From: Pseudomonas fluorescens
Lineage (GTDB): Bacteria; Pseudomonadota; Gammaproteobacteria; Pseudomonadales; Pseudomonadaceae
Direction of reading: 5' to 3'
Assembly: GCF_902497745.1 (NCBI RefSeq)
Contig: NZ_CABVHJ010000031.1
Location: forward strand, 1-38,825
DNA: 38,825 nt
A program made the position numbers and the translations under genes. This document shows positions 7,813-16,852 of this stretch, piece after piece. The first letter of the stretch is position 1, and every line of letters begins with the position of its first letter. A model generated the notes under the pieces. The model saw nothing but the letters and a program-made list of their open reading frames with translations, did no database searches and had not been told where the DNA came from.

Positions 7813-8538
7813 ATGACCAAACCACTGATCATCATCACCGGGGCCAGTTCAGGGATTGGCGAAGCAGCGGCGCGGATGCTTTCGGCGGCGGGCCACCCAT
7901 TGCTGCTGCTCGCCCGGCGCATCGACCGCCTGGATGCACTAGGGCTGCCGAATGCTTTGTGCCGTGGCGTCGACATTACCGACCGTGGTGCCTTGTTGGC
8001 GGCTGTCAGCGAAGCTGAAACGCAATTCGGTCCCGCCGACGGGCTGATCAATAACGCTGGAGTGATGCTGCTGGGCGAGATGAGCAAACAGGACCCAGCG
8101 CAATGGGAGCAAATGCTCGACGTCAATGTGAAGGGGCTGCTCAATGGTATCCATGCGGTAGTCTCCGGCATGATCGAACGCAAGCGCGGCACTATCATCA
8201 ATGTCAGCTCAGTGGCCGGGCGCAAGACCTTCCCCAGCCATGTGGCTTACGTAGGCACCAAATTCGCGGTCCATGGTATTTCGGAAAACCTGCGTGAAGA
8301 GCTGTCACCGCACGACGTGCGAGTGATCACCATCGCGCCTGGCGCAGTAGAAACCGAGCTGCTCAGCCACACCACCGACGACGCGATCAAAACTGGCTAT
8401 CAGGCGTGGAAGCAAGACATGGGCGGCACCGTACTCAGTGCCGACGACGTCGCCTCAGCGATTCGTTATGCCTACGAACAGCCGCAAAATGTGTGCATCC
8501 GGGAGATCGTGTTGGCGGCAACACGGCAGCAGCCTTGA
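7813..8538 (+). CDS. Short-chain dehydrogenase/reductase (SDR) family oxidoreductase
   Basis: The 241-residue protein is a classical SDR. TGASSGIG at residues 9-16 binds NAD(P), NNAG is at 80-83, the catalytic serine is in NVSSVAG (about 133), and Y146xxxK150 completes the active site. The residues ARRIDR after the second strand suggest NADP preference, which is an inference. AGGAG lies eight or so bases before the ATG. The closest type I recall is the YdfG-like serine/3-hydroxy acid dehydrogenase or general aldehyde/ketone reductase group; the substrate cannot be told from sequence. It is probably controlled by the divergent LysR gene. Confidence 0.92.
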   Translation: MTKPLIIITGASSGIGEAAARMLSAAGHPLLLLARRIDRLDALGLPNALCRGVDITDRGALLAAVSEAETQFGPADGLINNAGVMLLGEMSKQDPAQWEQMLDVNVKGLLNGIHAVVSGMIERKRGTIINVSSVAGRKTFPSHVAYVGTKFAVHGISENLREELSPHDVRVITIAPGAVETELLSHTTDDAIKTGYQAWKQDMGGTVLSADDVASAIRYAYEQPQNVCIREIVLAATRQQP

Positions 8539-9007
8539 GTCCAATACCTCGTTGAGCGACAGTTCTTAAATCGCTCTCGGATTATTGTCTTTCACTAAAA
8601 CACACCCTGTAACGTCTCGACTGTTTGATTCTGGCGTCTCACCTCTCGCCATTGAATATTAGTAAAAGCCTGGCGTGGGCGCGCTGCGCGTCCCTCATAC
8701 ATCAACCGTTTTACGCCGTGCCTTGGGGCGTCGGATCAGGTAGTCCTGAACTGCTTTCGTCAACGGTTTTGGCTTCATCGGGAGCTCCCCGGCAAGAATC
8801 GTCGGGGAGGGCTCGCGCCGATGGAGCCCCTGCTCAGGCGGCTCGGGCTCGGGTCCGGTCACAGTTGAGCACTGCCTTGAGCTTTAGAGTGATGGCGTTA
8901 TCGTTCAGCTTTCTCCCTCTCCCTGCGTGCTACTTTCATGACTTCAGCAAGTTAAAGTCCACCAGATGGCATTCGTCGGCGTTAGGTGGTCTACCGGTGA
9001 GAGCAGA
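8539..9007. other. Intergenic stretch, no gene recognised
   Basis: There are 469 bases after the dehydrogenase. A GAGCGA/TCGCTC stem with an 11-base loop (8554-8576) just after the stop could be a weak terminator. A second stem, CTCCCCG/CGGGGAG, is at 8785-8809. On the minus strand, 8695-8778 encodes a basic 27-residue tail (MKPKPLTKAVQDYLIRRP and on) that may be the end of a lost gene, but I recognise no family. Confidence 0.5.
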
Positions 9008-9550
9008 ATGAAAGGTTTATCGCGTTTATACACCTGGCCGCTGGCGTTCCTGGCCACAGCTATCGTGCTGTCTGCCCCTGTACAGGCCGCGGGGGACCAT
9101 AAGGGAAGTGTCTGTCAGGTCAGTCAGTTGGATGCCCATTTCGATGACCGGGATGGCGTATTTGACGGCATGTCACAACGTGGCACTTTATTGGTTCTGC
9201 GTAACAACGGGCCTCACACCTGTCAGCTTGGCGCACTGCCGACGTTAAGGTTCGAAGGACCTGATGGCCAGCGACTACCGGTTGAGCGCCGTCTCCCGCG
9301 AGGAATGCACCCCGGACCGGTATTGCTACCGGTCGCGGTCGCTCCTGGGGTTGAGGTCGCCATGCTGTTGCATTGGGTGTCTGGGGATGTCTATCCGGGG
9401 CACAACTGCTTGACCCCGGCGACCGCGGTGCTTGACCTGTCGGAGGAGGCGCTACGTGTGCCATTTGGTCTCCCGATGTGCGCAGCGGTTGGCTCCGCCG
9501 AGTTTTTCGACCAGGCCCCGCTGGGGCGTGTAACGGATAAAGTCGAATGA
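9008..9550 (+). CDS. DUF4232-like exported protein
   Basis: The 180-residue product starts at the ATG at 9008. The N-terminus is a typical signal peptide (MKGLSRLYTW, then PLAFLATAIVLSAPVQAAG), with cleavage expected after VQA near residue 27, so the protein should be periplasmic. The mature part has the pattern of DUF4232 proteins: a Cys soon after the mature start (SVCQVSQLDAHF), GTLLVLRNNGPHTCQLGALP in the middle and two further cysteines (HNCLTP, LPMCAA) that could form disulfides. The family has no established function. It stands alone with no operon partner. Confidence 0.75.
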   Translation: MKGLSRLYTWPLAFLATAIVLSAPVQAAGDHKGSVCQVSQLDAHFDDRDGVFDGMSQRGTLLVLRNNGPHTCQLGALPTLRFEGPDGQRLPVERRLPRGMHPGPVLLPVAVAPGVEVAMLLHWVSGDVYPGHNCLTPATAVLDLSEEALRVPFGLPMCAAVGSAEFFDQAPLGRVTDKVE

Positions 9551-9884
9551 GCGCCGGAAACAGGCGGCTTGAACCGTCCGCCCAGCAGGGGGAGTATCAT
9601 TGGCTGACAACGCAGCCCACTGGGTGAAAGCGTGATCGTCGCCACTGGGACCGAGAGCGGCTTGATCAACACCTATCCCAATACCGAGTGCGCAACTCAT
9701 TGCGCATAGTCGCGAGAGGTTATCGGTGTCGGTCGCTTGCTGAGCTGAGCTGGTCCAGTATGGTTGTGATGAAGTCGGCGCTAATCGACGCGCGGTGGGC
9801 CTTGCCAGGTTTGGGAGCTTTCGGTCTATCGGCGTGTAAGCGGTGTGAGGCTCGGGTTCAATTCAATCTTGCGTATGCCAAGTG
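9551..9884. other. Intergenic stretch, no gene recognised
   Basis: There are 334 bases between the DUF4232-like gene and the end of the LysR gene. Only short frames without family resemblance or ribosome binding sites are present. Confidence 0.6.
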
Positions 9885-10880
9885 TTAACTTGCCGGGTCG
9901 GCAGGAATCGGTTTTTGAGCGAACTCTTGAATCAGAGTGATCGCACGCTGCGCTATTGGAGATAGGGTTTTGCCGGCCACCTGAACGATCGCGTAGTTGA
10001 GATAAAATATTTCCTGCGGCAATTCTGGGGTGAGCTGATATTTCAAATCAACGATCACTCCTTCTTTTAGATCATCAGCCAGCCAGTCATTCCACGTGAA
10101 CAAAAGGTAGTTGCTTTTCAACGTTGCATGGCGCAGCAGGTTGAAGTCATTGCAATTCAAACCAATGGGCAGTGCCGTGTTCTCGGTAAGGTTTAACAGA
10201 TGGCGGATATGGTTTTCGGTTGTTGCGGTGAGGTTGATAAACGCCCAGGGGTAATTGAGCAATAGAGTCGAGGTGATTGGTTCTTTGTTGTGTACGAGTG
10301 GATGGTCAGCGCTACAGAAAATCGATGCAGGTCTGGGGGTTAAGGGCGTAATTGCGAACCTGATGTCATTAGCCCATATATCCGCATTGGCGATAAAAAA
10401 CTCGAGGTCGCCGTCTACCAAGAGTTGGCATAGGTGTTGCCCATGATTGACCACGATGTCCAGCCTTGCAGCGGGGCTGCGCGACCGTAGAGTGTTCATT
10501 ACATCGTGAAGAACCCCACTTGAGACCATAAGGCTGGCCCCAAACTTCAGCTCGCCACCTTCTGCGGTGGCTAGGTCGTCTGCCTCAACAGTTAGATTGT
10601 CGGCCATATCGAGCAGTGCGCGTGCGCGAACCAGTAGTTGTCTGCCAGCCGCGGTGAGCTGCACAGAACGGGTTGTGCGATCAAATAAGCGTAAATTCAA
10701 ATCCCTTTCTAGCGCTTGAATACTGCGACTGAAAGCAGTCTGAGAGAGCCTAGCTAGAGTTGCTGCACGTGAAAAACTGAGCTCGTCAGCCAGTATGACC
10801 AGGTGCCGAATTCGCTTTAAATCAATTAAGTCGTCCAATGCATTAATCCCTGCTCCAATATGCATTGGACGATTGTACAT
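9885..10880 (-). CDS. LysR-family regulator adjacent to the T6SS operon
   Basis: The 331-residue reading has the LysR helix-turn-helix at about residues 20-80 (LKRIRHLVILADELSFSRAA, LSQTAFSRSIQALERDLNLR, LFDRTTRSVQLTAAGRQLL) and a standard effector-binding domain. The start is uncertain: ATG at 10880 or ATG at 10865, neither with a clear ribosome binding site. Extra N-terminal residues before the usual LysR beginning favour the later start. It is read divergently from tssB across 91 bases, so control of the T6SS operon is a reasonable inference but is not shown. The base composition is more AT-rich than the structural T6SS genes. Confidence 0.88.
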   Translation of the reverse strand: MYNRPMHIGAGINALDDLIDLKRIRHLVILADELSFSRAATLARLSQTAFSRSIQALERDLNLRLFDRTTRSVQLTAAGRQLLVRARALLDMADNLTVEADDLATAEGGELKFGASLMVSSGVLHDVMNTLRSRSPAARLDIVVNHGQHLCQLLVDGDLEFFIANADIWANDIRFAITPLTPRPASIFCSADHPLVHNKEPITSTLLLNYPWAFINLTATTENHIRHLLNLTENTALPIGLNCNDFNLLRHATLKSNYLLFTWNDWLADDLKEGVIVDLKYQLTPELPQEIFYLNYAIVQVAGKTLSPIAQRAITLIQEFAQKPIPADPAS

Positions 10881-10911
10881 CCTTTGTGGATACTCTGCCG
10901 CCCCACAAAGG
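10881..10911. promoter_or_regulatory. Inverted repeat between LysR gene and tssB
   Basis: CCTTTGTGG (10881-10889) and CCACAAAGG (10903-10911) are perfect 9-bp arms 13 bases apart, about 60 bases before the tssB start and touching the LysR start codon. It is a candidate regulator site controlling both directions. No convincing sigma-54 (-24/-12) promoter was found in this gap. Confidence 0.5.
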
Positions 10912-10971
10912 GGTGTGCAGCTGTTCGGTGTGATTGAGTGTTCTGTTGCGTAGATAGCATCTGGAGGAATT

Positions 10972-11472
10972 ATGGCTTCAAGTTTTCAAAACGAGGTGCC
11001 CAAGGCGCGAGTCAATATCAAACTTGATTTGCATACCGGCGGTGCCCAGAAAAAAATCGAATTACCGTTGAAGTTGATGGTGATGGGAGATTACAGCAAC
11101 GGCGAAGAGCAGCGGCCGTTGTCTGAAAGAGGCAAGGTGAGCATTAACAAAAACAACTTCGACAGTGTATTGGCCGAGTTTTCTCCGGCTCTGAAATTGG
11201 CCGTGGAAAATACCTTGGTCGATGACGGTGCCGACACGGCGGTCGCGTTGAGCTTTCAGAGCATGAAGGACTTCGAGCCGGAGCAGGTAGCGCGACAAAT
11301 CCCGCAACTGCGGGCCTTGTTGGCCATGCGCAATTTGCTACGCGATCTCAAATCCAACCTGTTGGACAACGCGACCTTTCGCCAAGAGTTGGAACGCATC
11401 CTCAAAGATGATGCGCTGAGTAACGAGTTGCGAAATGAATTAGCCGCTTTGGCGCCCCAAGAAGATCGTTAA
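10972..11472 (+). CDS. tssB: T6SS sheath small subunit TssB (VipA/ImpB)
   Basis: The 166-residue product has the standard length and family blocks: SFQNEVPKARVNIKLDLHTG at the N-terminus, LPLKLMVMGDYSNG, then RGKVSINKNNFDSVLAEFSP and a helical C-terminus ending with acidic residues. TssB pairs with TssC to form the contractile cytoplasmic sheath around the Hcp tube. GGAGGAAT lies just upstream of the ATG. It is the first gene of the T6SS operon, 33 bases before tssC. Confidence 0.97.
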   Translation: MASSFQNEVPKARVNIKLDLHTGGAQKKIELPLKLMVMGDYSNGEEQRPLSERGKVSINKNNFDSVLAEFSPALKLAVENTLVDDGADTAVALSFQSMKDFEPEQVARQIPQLRALLAMRNLLRDLKSNLLDNATFRQELERILKDDALSNELRNELAALAPQEDR

Positions 11473-11505
11473 TTACCGCTGGTTTGGTAAAAGGAATTTT
11501 GCATC

Positions 11506-13044
11506 ATGTCCGTAGAGCAATCCGCCGCACCCTCCCAGGGTGCTTCAGTGTTGGCTGAAGATAGTCAAAGTGTCTATAGCGCTTTATTCGCCAAAATTAA
11601 CCTCAGCCCAGTTAATGCGTTGGGGGGAGTTGAGGCTTTTCAGGACGCCGAAGCACTGTCCGAAGTGTCTGCGGATGAGCGCGTTACTGCGGCCGTGAGT
11701 GTGTTCTTGAGCCTGTTGAAACAATCGTCACAGAAAGTCGAGCGTTTGGACAAAACACTGCTGGATGAACACATTGCGTCATTGGATGAGCAAATCAGCC
11801 GTCAACTTGATGCGGTCATGCATCATTCCGATTTTCAGCGTGTGGAGTCCACCTGGCGTGGTGTGAAGTCGTTGATTGATCAAACCGATTTTCGCCAGAA
11901 CGTTCGTATTGAGCTGTTGGATATTAGTAAAGAGCACTTGGTGCAAGATTTCGAAGATGCACCGGAAATCGCTCAAAGTGGTCTGTATCTGCACACCTAT
12001 ACCCAAGAGTACGACACCCCGGGCGGCGAGCCGATTGCAGCGGCTATTTCTAACTACGAGTTTGACCGCAGTCCGCAAGATATTGCCCTGCTGCGCAATC
12101 TTTCAAAAGTAGCGGCGGCGGCCCATATGCCATTCATTGGTGCTGTTGGTCCGGCTTTTTTTGGCAAGGAGTCGATGGAAGAAGTCGCTGCCATCAAAGA
12201 TATTGGCAACTACTTTGACCGTGCCGAATACATTAAATGGAAGGCGTTCCGCGACAGCGACGATTCCCGTTACATCGGCTTGCTGATGCCTCGTGTGTTA
12301 GGGCGCCTGCCTTATGGCCCAGACACCATTCCGGTGCGCAGCTTCAATTACGTTGAAAACGTCAAAGGCCCGGATCACGACAAATACCTGTGGACCAATG
12401 CCTCGTTCGCCTTCGCTGCCAACATGGTCAAGAGCTTCATCGCCAACGGTTGGTGCGTACAGATTCGTGGGCCGCAGTCGGGCGGTGCGGTGACCGATCT
12501 GCCTATTCACCTGTACGACCTGGGCACAGGCAATCAGGTGAAAATCCCCTCCGAAGTGATGATTCCAGAGACTCGGGAATTTGAATTCGCCAATCTCGGC
12601 TTCATTCCGTTGTCGTACTACAAAAACCGCGACTACGCGTGTTTCTTTTCGGCCAACTCGGCCCAAAAGCCGGCGCTGTATGACACGGCCGATGCCACCG
12701 CAAACAGTCGAGTCAATTCGCGTCTGCCATACATCTTTTTGCTGTCGCGAATTGCCCATTACTTGAAGCTCATCCAGCGCGAAAACATCGGGACGACCAA
12801 GGACCGCCGTGTGCTGGAGCTGGAGTTGAACCGGTGGGTGGGTGGCCTGGTTACCGAAATGACCGATCCGGGCGACAACCTGCAAGCCTCCCACCCGCTG
12901 CGCGAGGCGAAGGTCACGGTAGAAGACATCGAGGACAACCCCGGCTTCTTCCGCGTCAAGCTGTACGCCGTGCCGCACTTTCAGGTTGAAGGTATGGACA
13001 TCAACTTGTCGCTGGTTTCGCAGATGCCTAAAGCAAAAGCTTAA
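11506..13044 (+). CDS. tssC: T6SS sheath large subunit TssC (VipB/ImpC)
   Basis: The 512-residue protein has the family's usual length. Recognisable blocks are HSDFQRVESTWRGVKSLID near residue 106, YEFDRSPQDIALLRNLSKVA near 187, FIGAVGPAFFGKE, RLPYGPDT, and the C-terminal VEDIEDNPGFFRVKLYAVPH, then FQVEGMDINLSLVSQMPKAK. TssC is the major sheath subunit, and ClpV recognises the contracted TssBC sheath for recycling. AAGGAATTT precedes the ATG. Confidence 0.98.
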   Translation: MSVEQSAAPSQGASVLAEDSQSVYSALFAKINLSPVNALGGVEAFQDAEALSEVSADERVTAAVSVFLSLLKQSSQKVERLDKTLLDEHIASLDEQISRQLDAVMHHSDFQRVESTWRGVKSLIDQTDFRQNVRIELLDISKEHLVQDFEDAPEIAQSGLYLHTYTQEYDTPGGEPIAAAISNYEFDRSPQDIALLRNLSKVAAAAHMPFIGAVGPAFFGKESMEEVAAIKDIGNYFDRAEYIKWKAFRDSDDSRYIGLLMPRVLGRLPYGPDTIPVRSFNYVENVKGPDHDKYLWTNASFAFAANMVKSFIANGWCVQIRGPQSGGAVTDLPIHLYDLGTGNQVKIPSEVMIPETREFEFANLGFIPLSYYKNRDYACFFSANSAQKPALYDTADATANSRVNSRLPYIFLLSRIAHYLKLIQRENIGTTKDRRVLELELNRWVGGLVTEMTDPGDNLQASHPLREAKVTVEDIEDNPGFFRVKLYAVPHFQVEGMDINLSLVSQMPKAKA

Positions 13045-13068
13045 GCCACTTCGCAGGGAAATGATGTC

Positions 13069-14424
13069 ATGAAGATCGACCGCCCCCTTTGGGCTGCGGG
13101 GGCATTGCTGTCTCCGCAACAATTCCAGCAGCAAGCGCGCTGGGAGGCCTGGGCTAATGAAAGTCTGGCCCACCTGTCTCTGATACATCCATGGGGTGTC
13201 CTGGGGGTGGCGTTCGACCTGGAAGCCCTGCGTTTGGGTAAGCTCAAGACCACTCAAGTGCGTGTGCGCATGCCAGACGGTACGTTGGTTGATACTGACC
13301 GTGTGGATCGGCTGCCGCCCGCCCTGGAGTTGGCCCGTCTGCTACCTGACGATGCCCAGAACGCTACGTTGTTGTTGGCGCTGCCACTGGAGCACGCCAA
13401 TGGCAACAACTGTTTGTTCGACGGGGCCAGGGCCGAGCGGCCAACGCGCTATCGTCAGGATTGGCGGTCAGTGCAGGACCTCTACGCAGACGAAGTGCAA
13501 TCGATGGGGGTACTGGAGCACGCCCTGACCCTGCGCCTGGCTGACGATGAGAATGCCGATTACCTGACGTGCCCGATCGTGCGTCTGGTGCGCGACGGGC
13601 AGGGTGCGTGGAGTCTCGATCCTGATTATGTGCCGCCGTTACTCAGCTTCGCGGCCCATCCGGGGCTGCTGACCCAGCTGGATAATCTGTTGACCCAGTT
13701 GTCCGCCAAGCGGCAACGGCTGATGGGCATGCGCCGCGAGAGCAATCAGCGCATGGCTGATTTTGCCGTGGCCGATGTGTCGTTGTTCTGGCTGCTCAAC
13801 GCATTGAACACCTACCAACCGGTTTTGAGTGATCTCAAGGCGCATCCTGCGCGGCACCCCGAGCAGGTGTATCTGGAGTTGATCAAGCTGGCCGGCAGTC
13901 TGCTGACTTTTTCGCTGGAACACGATATCGACAAAATTCCTGCCTATCGGCATGAAGACCTGGAAAGCGTATTCCCACCCTTGATGCGCACCCTTTCGAC
14001 CTTGCTGGAAGCCAGCCTGCCGTCGCGGGTTGTTGCGCTGGCACTGGAGGAAGTGGGGCCCAATCGCTGGAAAGTCACGCTCAACGATGCACGCCTGCGT
14101 GAGAGGGACGGGGCCGACTTCTACCTGTCAGTGCGTTGCCGTATGCCCGCGGCACAGTTGCAAAGTCAGTTCCCGCGCCTGTGCAAAGTCGGCACGCCGG
14201 ACGATGTCGATCACCTGGTTAACGCTGCACTCGATGGTGTTCCGTTGTTGGTGCTCAGTCATGTGCCGGCAGCCATCCCGCTGCGCCTGGAGAACCAGTA
14301 TTTCGCGCTTGATCTTGGTCATGCCAAGGGGCAAGCGATGCTGGCCGAAGGGACCTGCGCCTTTTATGTGCCGAGCACCTTGCTCGATATCAAACTTGAA
14401 CTGTTTGCGGTACTGCGCACATGA
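13069..14424 (+). CDS. tssK: T6SS baseplate subunit TssK
   Basis: The 451-residue protein matches the TssK/VasE family: RPLWAAGALLSPQQFQQQAR at the start (family form W.EGmfL.PQHFQ.Q), a central helical region with LNALNTYQPVLSDLKAHPAR, then HPEQVYLELIKLAGSLLTFS, and the C-terminal receptor-binding-like domain ending SVRCRMPAAQLQSQFPRLCK and onward. TssK links the baseplate to the TssJLM membrane complex. The stop overlaps the tssL start by four bases (ATGA), implying translational coupling. Confidence 0.97.
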   Translation: MKIDRPLWAAGALLSPQQFQQQARWEAWANESLAHLSLIHPWGVLGVAFDLEALRLGKLKTTQVRVRMPDGTLVDTDRVDRLPPALELARLLPDDAQNATLLLALPLEHANGNNCLFDGARAERPTRYRQDWRSVQDLYADEVQSMGVLEHALTLRLADDENADYLTCPIVRLVRDGQGAWSLDPDYVPPLLSFAAHPGLLTQLDNLLTQLSAKRQRLMGMRRESNQRMADFAVADVSLFWLLNALNTYQPVLSDLKAHPARHPEQVYLELIKLAGSLLTFSLEHDIDKIPAYRHEDLESVFPPLMRTLSTLLEASLPSRVVALALEEVGPNRWKVTLNDARLRERDGADFYLSVRCRMPAAQLQSQFPRLCKVGTPDDVDHLVNAALDGVPLLVLSHVPAAIPLRLENQYFALDLGHAKGQAMLAEGTCAFYVPSTLLDIKLELFAVLRT

Positions 14425-15098
14425 ACCTGGCCGCCTCGAAACAGACCGTCACCGCGCAGGACCTCGACGCGCTGCTGCAAGATATCTACCTGCTGGTCGT
14501 CGAGCTGCGCCAGGGGGCTTCGGTGCAAAACAGCCCGGACCTGTGGCACCACTGCGTAAGTAAAATTGAACAGATTCAACAGGCGCTCAAGGATGGCGCC
14601 GTCAATGCTCGCAGCATCGAGCTGATCAGCTATGCCCTGTGTGCTTTGCTGGATGAGACGGCCCTTGGCTGTGCCAAGCTTGAGGCTCATGCCAAGTGGG
14701 CCGGTGAGCCCTTGCAGGCCAAGTTTTTCAACGGTCATCAGGCCGGTGAGTTTTTGTATGAAGACATGCGCGAGGTGCTTGGCCAACCCTCACCCGATGT
14801 GCTGGTACTGACGGCATTCCAGCGGGTTTTGATGCTGGGCTTTCAGGGCCGATACCGCGATGTGAACGATCCTGAGCGTGAGCAACTGCTGGTTGCCTTG
14901 AATGCACAAGTCGCCCCTCTGTGGCTCAACCAGGCATTAACTACGCAAGACCGCGGCCATCGAATAAATCCCTTGCGCGGGCTGCATTCGCCACTGGTTC
15001 ATTTTCTGGTAGCGGGTCTGTTGTTGGTGGGCGTTTGGTGGGGGCTGGATCACTGGCTGAGCGGTCTGGTCGCCGCACTTGTGCCGGGTCAGGCATGA
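14421..15098 (+). CDS. tssL: T6SS membrane-complex subunit TssL (DotU family, short form)
   Basis: The 225-residue protein has the DotU domain (LLQDIYLLVVELRQGASVQN; ISYALCALLDETAL; FFNGHQAGEFLYEDM; ELLVALN) and one C-terminal transmembrane helix near residues 196-215 (FLVAGLLLVGVWWGL). It stops after that helix, so it lacks the peptidoglycan-binding extension found on some TssL proteins. That role is probably taken by the separate OmpA-domain proteins in this operon. It overlaps both tssK and the next gene by four bases. Confidence 0.96.
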   Translation: MNLAASKQTVTAQDLDALLQDIYLLVVELRQGASVQNSPDLWHHCVSKIEQIQQALKDGAVNARSIELISYALCALLDETALGCAKLEAHAKWAGEPLQAKFFNGHQAGEFLYEDMREVLGQPSPDVLVLTAFQRVLMLGFQGRYRDVNDPEREQLLVALNAQVAPLWLNQALTTQDRGHRINPLRGLHSPLVHFLVAGLLLVGVWWGLDHWLSGLVAALVPGQA

Positions 15099-16837
15099 GG
15101 GCAGTGACAACGCTGAAGCTGGCGCGAGGCCTCTGGCTGTGGGCCGGTGTACTCGCCCTGGCGCTGCTGGTGGTCATACCGCTCGATGGCTGGGTATGTG
15201 CAGTGGCTGCGCTGGTCGTTGTGATGGTGATCACCTGGGCCTGGATCCGAACGGGGCGTTATTTTACCCGCCAGGATCAGCGACTGATGTTGGCCGATAA
15301 CACGCCTTTGCCACCGCCTGCCTACCGTCAGCCAGTGGTGTTGGTGTGCGGTGACGGTCTGAGCGGTCTATTTGGCGACGTGCCTGAACGGCAACTGGTT
15401 TTGCGCACCACGTCGCAGGGGTGCTATGTGCGTATACCCACTCTGGAGCAACTCGTGAGGGTGAGCTCAGGCATTCAAGCGTTGCGCCCGGATTGGGGAG
15501 GGCAGCTCAGCGTTATGTTCATCGTCAACCCGTGCGAGCACACCGACGCCGCAGAGCTGGCGGGTCAGGTGCGCGCCTTTTGCCATCAGGTCGCCTTGGT
15601 CCGCAAGCGTGGCATTGCGCTACCGATGTTGTTGGCGAGCTATCTGCAAGCCGCAAAAAGCGGAGGGGCCTGGTTCCGTTGGGCGGTCGGTCAGTCCAGC
15701 CCTCAGGTGCACGAAGCCGGCGCCTGCGTCAGTCTGGTCGACTGGCAACGGCAGGCCGCCGATGGCGCAACGTGTGCCGCACGGTTACGCAGTAGCGTGC
15801 AGCTAAGCAGCGCAGCGACGTGGCTGAAGGACGTCGTATTTGCGCACCTCGACCCCGATGCTGCCCGCGCTCCAGTGGTCTGCGCTATTGCCTTGGTGCC
15901 GGCTTTGCCCCAAGTCGTCGGTAATCTATGGCAACAAGGGTTACGTGAGAAGGTGGGGTTGCAGGATGCGGTGCAGCCACTGGTGGGGATGAGTCCCGCC
16001 TTGCCGTTTCCTGACCCCTTGCTCAATTTGTTGCCGCTACACACTCGGCGCTCCCCGGTTCTGTGGACGAGTGTTGTGGCGTTGTGGTTATTCGTGGCAG
16101 CCGCGGCCGTAGCCCTGGCCAGTTCAGCTTGGCAGAACAATTTGCTGTTGCGCCAAGTCAGTGATGATCTGCGGCGCTACACCGCTATGCCCCCGGCCGA
16201 ACGGCGTGATCCGTCTCAATTCGCCTTGCGCGAAAACGCCATGGCCGTGCTGCGCCAAGACGCCAAGCGCCTGGACGATAACTACCGGCAGGGCGAACCG
16301 CTAGCGTTAGGTCTGGGCCTGTATCGCGGCGAATACCTACGGTTACCGCTGCTGGCGACCATTGCCCGCTATCGACCTTTAGTTGAAGCGCCAGCGCCTG
16401 CGTTAGTGAAAATCTCCACCCCGGTGCGACTGGACAGCCTGTCGCTGTTCAGTGCGGGCAGTTCCCAATTAAAACCAGACTCCACCAGAGTCCTGATTAA
16501 TGCCCTGGTTGACATCAAAGCTCAGCCTGGCTGGCTGATCGTCATTGCCGGGCATACCGATCTCACGGGTAACCCAGAAAAAAATCTTGAGTTGTCCCGC
16601 GCCCGCGCTGCTTCGGTACGTGACTGGATGCAACGCATGGGCGATATCCCTGACAGCTGCTTCGCGGTTCAAGGCTTTGGCGCTAACCAGCCAGTGGCCA
16701 GTAATGACACCGCGGTCGGGCGTGCAGCCAACCGACGTGTCGATATCCGTCTGGTCCCGGCAGTGGGGGCTTGTGAGCGTCCCGCTCCGGGACTGGACCG
16801 CTTCACCCTGTCGCATCACGCGGCATTCAAATCTTGA
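15095..16837 (+). CDS. TssM-like membrane protein with C-terminal OmpA peptidoglycan-binding domain
   Basis: The start is the ATG at 15095, overlapping the tssL stop, giving 580 residues; longer readings would run back through tssL. Two hydrophobic helices (about residues 10-28 and 31-50) form an N-terminal hairpin. A cytoplasmic region of about 270 residues follows, then a third helix (VLWTSVVALWLFVAAAAVAL, about 325-345). The next segment has an IcmF-like pattern (LRENAMAVLRQDAKRLDD, GLGLYRGEYL), and an OmpA/MotB domain completes the protein (about 448-565: LDSLSLFSAGSSQLKP, GHTDLTGNPEKN, GRAANRRVDIRLV). The layout mimics the N-terminal part of TssM, with an OmpA domain in place of the long periplasmic domain. 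It probably anchors the membrane complex to peptidoglycan. Such genes are usually annotated only as OmpA family protein. Confidence 0.85.
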   Translation: MRAVTTLKLARGLWLWAGVLALALLVVIPLDGWVCAVAALVVVMVITWAWIRTGRYFTRQDQRLMLADNTPLPPPAYRQPVVLVCGDGLSGLFGDVPERQLVLRTTSQGCYVRIPTLEQLVRVSSGIQALRPDWGGQLSVMFIVNPCEHTDAAELAGQVRAFCHQVALVRKRGIALPMLLASYLQAAKSGGAWFRWAVGQSSPQVHEAGACVSLVDWQRQAADGATCAARLRSSVQLSSAATWLKDVVFAHLDPDAARAPVVCAIALVPALPQVVGNLWQQGLREKVGLQDAVQPLVGMSPALPFPDPLLNLLPLHTRRSPVLWTSVVALWLFVAAAAVALASSAWQNNLLLRQVSDDLRRYTAMPPAERRDPSQFALRENAMAVLRQDAKRLDDNYRQGEPLALGLGLYRGEYLRLPLLATIARYRPLVEAPAPALVKISTPVRLDSLSLFSAGSSQLKPDSTRVLINALVDIKAQPGWLIVIAGHTDLTGNPEKNLELSRARAASVRDWMQRMGDIPDSCFAVQGFGANQPVASNDTAVGRAANRRVDIRLVPAVGACERPAPGLDRFTLSHHAAFKS

Positions 16838-16852
16838 GAAAAGGAGCTTTAC

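Noticed and set aside
8695..8778. Minus-strand 27-residue basic ORF
   Set aside because: No recognised family and no upstream coding continuation beyond a nearby stop; noted only within the intergenic entry.
8625..9011. 128-codon + strand frame before the DUF4232-like gene
   Set aside because: No ribosome binding site, low-complexity composition and overlap with the signal-peptide start of the real gene.
10920..10960. Possible sigma-54 promoter before tssB
   Set aside because: TTGC is present but the GG of the -24 element is missing at the required spacing.
14921..15094. Longer N-terminus for the OmpA-domain protein
   Set aside because: It would read through tssL in another frame; the ATG overlapping the tssL stop fits the coupling seen throughout the operon.
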